From Avena insularis (taxonomy: Eukaryota; Streptophyta; Magnoliopsida; Poales; Poaceae): a stretch of 64,000 bases of DNA. The notes beneath the pieces are model-generated. The model was not told the origin of the DNA, ran no database searches, and saw only the letters and a program-made list of their open reading frames with translations. The DNA lies in NCBI GenBank assembly GCA_023614405.1, contig CM042697.1:157332149-157396148 (forward strand), read 5' to 3'. Positions 61,456 to 64,000 of this stretch are shown here, in pieces (positions within the stretch are counted from its first letter, which is position 1; every line of letters begins with the position of its first letter). The position numbers were made by a program, and so were the translations under genes.

Positions 61456-62668
61456 TGAAATGGATTGTATGGGAACCTAGAGGGGGGGTGAATAGGTGCT
61501 AACCAATTTTTAATACTTTTTCAATTTTAGGCTTGACACAAAGTAAATTCTATAGGTATGCAACTACGAGAATTTCCCTATATGCAACCCTAACTACTAA
61601 GCACGTAAAAAGAGGAGCGAGGAAACCGTAGTGGAGCACGCGGAGACACAGGGATTTGTTTTACCGCAGTTCCTTCCTTGTTAAGGGAAGTACATCTGTG
61701 TTGGAGGGGTGGGCGGTTCTAAGACCACCACGCCACAATAGGCCTCACCCTATTCTCCGATGGATCTCGCCACGAGAGGACTGATCCACCTTCTCCACTA
61801 TTGGATCCCTTCAAGTCGGGAACCGGTGCCTTTTACAACACTATCGGGGCACACACCCACAAACGAATTGGGGGCTCCCAAGATGACAACAAGCTGCCAC
61901 AAGAACAAGGTTTATCAATATAAACAAAAACAAGGATCTAGGTATTTGCAAGAAATACTAGACCGGGGGTTCTCCAAATGAATGGAGAGGAGATGAAGCG
62001 CTCGATTGCTGATGATGAAGATCGAGTTCTCCTCCTTCGATTCCCCAAGGGATGGGGCCTTTGCGTGGATCTAGGTGGAGCTCTCTTGGATGAAGGTTGC
62101 AGATCAGATCTCGTCTTTTTCGAATGAATCAAGCCATCTGGCAGGAGGGGGAAGGCTGGCTTAAATACCCCCTCCCATGATCTGGCCGTTGCACAATTTG
62201 GGGGCGGATTATCCGCCCCCTGGGAAAACTTCGCCCCCAGGGAGGATTCTCCGGGGGAAACTCCGCCCCCTCTCTGGGGCTGGCGCCTGCAAAACTTGGT
62301 GAAGATCTTGGGGGGCGGATAATCCGGCGCCCTCCAGGGGCGGATTATTTGGCCAGACCGAAAAATCCGGCCAACACTCTGCCCCCTCTCTGGGGCTTGC
62401 GCCTTGGCGATGAGCATGGGGGGCGGACTATCCGGCGGCAGGGCCGGAAAATCCGGCCAAAACTTCGCCCCCCTTCTGGGGCTTGCGCCTGCTTGGGAAG
62501 AGGGAGGGGCGGATTATCCTCCCCTGGTGGGGGCAATTATCCGCCCCCAAAGGCAGAATCCTTTTCCCTTTTTCTCAAAGGGTGCTGCAACACTTCAACA
62601 CACATTAAATAATCCTTGATATTGTTATCTAACACACAAAACACTAGGGATTATAAAATGTTCTTTGA
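61456..62668 (-). repeat. 5' LTR of the Sirevirus
   Basis: 1213 bp, collinear with 51150-52333. Its outer end reads tcaaagaac instead of tgaaagaac on the minus strand, so the terminal TG is mutated to TC. The flanking TSD gaggt fixes the boundary. A TATA-like box lies at 62161-62167 (minus) and the palindrome cluster at 62196-62550. Confidence 0.93.
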
Positions 62669-62970
62669 GAGGTCCTAGAGCATATCTGTCCGTCATCGGG
62701 ATGAACCAATTCCACTCTCGATCCATGGGCCTCAACATAACACTTTAGTAGTATTGAACCCATCTTTATAATCACCCTGTTATGGTGTGACGTTTGATGT
62801 TATCAAGATACTCTTCCAGTGTTTGTGATTGACATGATCTCATGGTCTAAGGATTAGCATCACTTCGTATGTTGTTATAGCAATATAAACTCAATGACTT
62901 TGATCGTAATGCTATACTTCGGATGAATGTTCATCAAACCATTCCAATAATGTTGTGACCTCGTTACTAA

Positions 62971-64000
62971 TTTAAGAACCCACCCTTATAAAGGTAAGGA
63001 TCCCTATGATTGCAATGCTAGTCCCTGGATCAATGCTAGCATCCACAGTTTAAGATGAAGTACACAGAAACAAAGGTCATTATTACATCGTCATTCCAGA
63101 GATAACATAGTCTTTACAACTCCATAGCCATAGGCTAGTACAAGAGTTTAACTTAACAATATATAAATAGAAGTCTTCATCTTCATGTGCCACAGGCAAG
63201 CATGTTGATGTAGACTCATAACCCTTATTCATCATCAGAGTAACCTGCAACATCACAAGTTATAGCCATAGTGGGTCAATACATTAGAATAGTATTGGCA
63301 AGTGATACCTTAGTAGAATGTTACCATCTAATTACTACATGAATTCTGGCTAAGTTTAGCTTAGGCTTGCTTTGCTCAAAATAGGTTTGACCTATTAGTT
63401 GAAGACACTAAGTTTTTCTTTGACAAAACTTTCCCAAGGAACCACAAATAGAAATTGGTGAACCTTCACCCTTGTTCAACCACAAGTTTTAACTTAGAAA
63501 ATTGGGATGAGGAGATTCTTGATAGCTTCCATGTCTTGATGCTCAAATTGTCCAATAACAGGGACATGGCTAAGTACTTAGATTCTTCCATCTACAGAGG
63601 TTGTGCACTTTCCCCACACGACTTGATTTTCACCAAGACATGACCTTTCAGAAGCCTTCCCTTAGACCAAAATGGACGTGCTCTAAACCTATCATTCCCC
63701 TACCACCAACTTTCTATTTGGCTAAGTTATTGCAACCTATATGATCCAAGCAGAGCCCATAATGCCATGTGGCTGCACTAGAAGCTTCTTAACATTTGGC
63801 ATTTCAAATCCCTTTGTACCTGGGTGGCTTTCCACAAGTGAGATACACAAGGTAAACCATAGAAATGGGCCTTGTGTAACCACTCAACACAAACCATTCT
63901 TTCCATTCCACCCAGGTGTTTCATTCACTTATTTGTTTTATTAAGCAAAATCATAAGTCAAAGACTTAACAATATTCTCCATAGCATGAATATCTTCCAC
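62971..64000 (-). mobile_element. Ty3/Gypsy LTR of the TGTAACATCCC family, cut by the window end
   Basis: The first kilobase is the reverse complement of the 3' part of the solo LTR at 6812-10063 (for example ataaaggta...gctagtccctggatcaatgctagcatccac). The terminus reads tttaagaaccc where the other copy has tgtaagacccc. The conserved block is at 63560-63625. The expected TSD on the left is actaa (62966-62970). Whether it is solo or part of a full element cannot be seen. Confidence 0.82.

Larger units (their letters stand above)
51150..62668 (-). mobile_element. Sirevirus-lineage Copia retrotransposon (Maximus/SIRE type), nearly complete
   Basis: 11,519 bp with LTRs 51150-52333 (3') and 61456-62668 (5') and TSD gaggt on both sides (51145-51149, 62669-62673). 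In transcription order: primer-binding site, gag (two stops), pol (intact, 1174 residues), then a spacer and a second, apparently spliced, reading frame, then several PPT-like tracts. Large gag, an extra frame after pol, repeated PPTs and palindromes upstream of the LTR promoter are described features of Sireviruses. It sits in a BARE-like LTR and is the best preserved coding element in the window. Confidence 0.95.
50063..62970 (-). mobile_element. BARE-like Copia LTR, interrupted by a Sirevirus and a Gypsy LTR
   Basis: The minus-strand end ...gcaaaccctaca lies at 50063. The pieces are 50063-51149 and 62674-62970, together about 1.38 kb of an LTR that is about 1.65 kb in the copies at 19993 and 26680. 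The TATA box tataaaa lies on the minus strand at 50458-50464. No primer-binding site lies between it and the LARD LTR, so in this orientation it is either a solo LTR or the 3' LTR of an element continuing off the window. The first roughly 0.2 kb of the LTR is expected beyond the Gypsy LTR that begins at 62971. The left TSD would be ccccc (50058-50062). Confidence 0.82.
11703..64000 (+). mobile_element. LARD-like retrotransposon with ~6-kb LTRs, nested host of most of the window
   Basis: The 5' LTR starts tgtaacatcccaatttcagc at 11703 and ends ccggggtgccaca at 46113. Once nested insertions are removed it has three pieces (11703-12007, 32040-37204, 45564-46113) totalling about 6.0 kb. A primer-binding site follows at 46118, then 1.7 kb of non-coding interior and a PPT at 47808-47821. 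The 3' LTR starts at 47822 with the same sequence as 11703. It is cut at 50062 by another insertion and must resume right of the window. Very long LTRs with a short non-coding interior match the LARD class known from Triticeae (Sukkula). The left TSD would be ccgtc (11698-11702); its partner lies outside. Confidence 0.8.

Overview
The window looks like intergenic DNA from a large, repeat-rich grass genome. The retrotransposon types point to the Pooideae (wheat, barley, oat and ryegrass relatives): a BARE/Angela-lineage Copia element, a Sabrina-like Athila Gypsy element, a Sirevirus (Maximus/SIRE lineage) Copia element and Gypsy LTRs starting TGTAACATCCC. Species cannot be decided by eye. I see no convincing host gene, rRNA, tRNA or CRISPR array. 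Almost every base can be assigned to a nested transposable element, and most boundaries are fixed by TG...CA ends plus 5-bp target site duplications (TSDs) read directly.

Layout, left to right. A truncated, frameshifted LINE (1-6081) is split by a solo Gypsy LTR (1911-5965). About 0.9 kb of unassigned DNA (6082-6811 and 10069-10244) is split by a second solo LTR (6812-10063). A decayed BARE-like Copia remnant lies on the minus strand (10245-11702). From 11703 past the window end runs one element with LTRs of about 6 kb, a primer-binding site, a 1.7-kb non-coding interior and a polypurine tract (PPT). This organisation resembles LARD elements (large retrotransposon derivatives such as Sukkula).

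The 5' LTR of that LARD is broken by an Athila-type gag-protease element (12008-32034). The Athila element is itself broken by a solo LTR (17816-29900), which carries a BARE-like Copia element (19993-28327). The same 5' LTR also holds two self-nested solo LTRs (37205-45558, with 37977-42368 inside). The LARD 3' LTR (from 47822) is broken by a BARE-like LTR (from 50063). That LTR contains an 11.5-kb Sirevirus (51150-62668) and the start of another Gypsy LTR (62971 to the window end).

The only long intact protein is the 1174-residue polyprotein of the Sirevirus (55402-58926, minus strand), with protease, integrase, reverse transcriptase and RNase H in Copia order. Downstream, in the position where some Sireviruses carry an env-like gene, lies a separate reading frame that appears to be spliced. 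The Sirevirus carries a GGGGCGGAT-type palindrome in both LTRs, in the predicted intron and in the integrase-RT spacer. All other coding regions are broken by stops or frameshifts.
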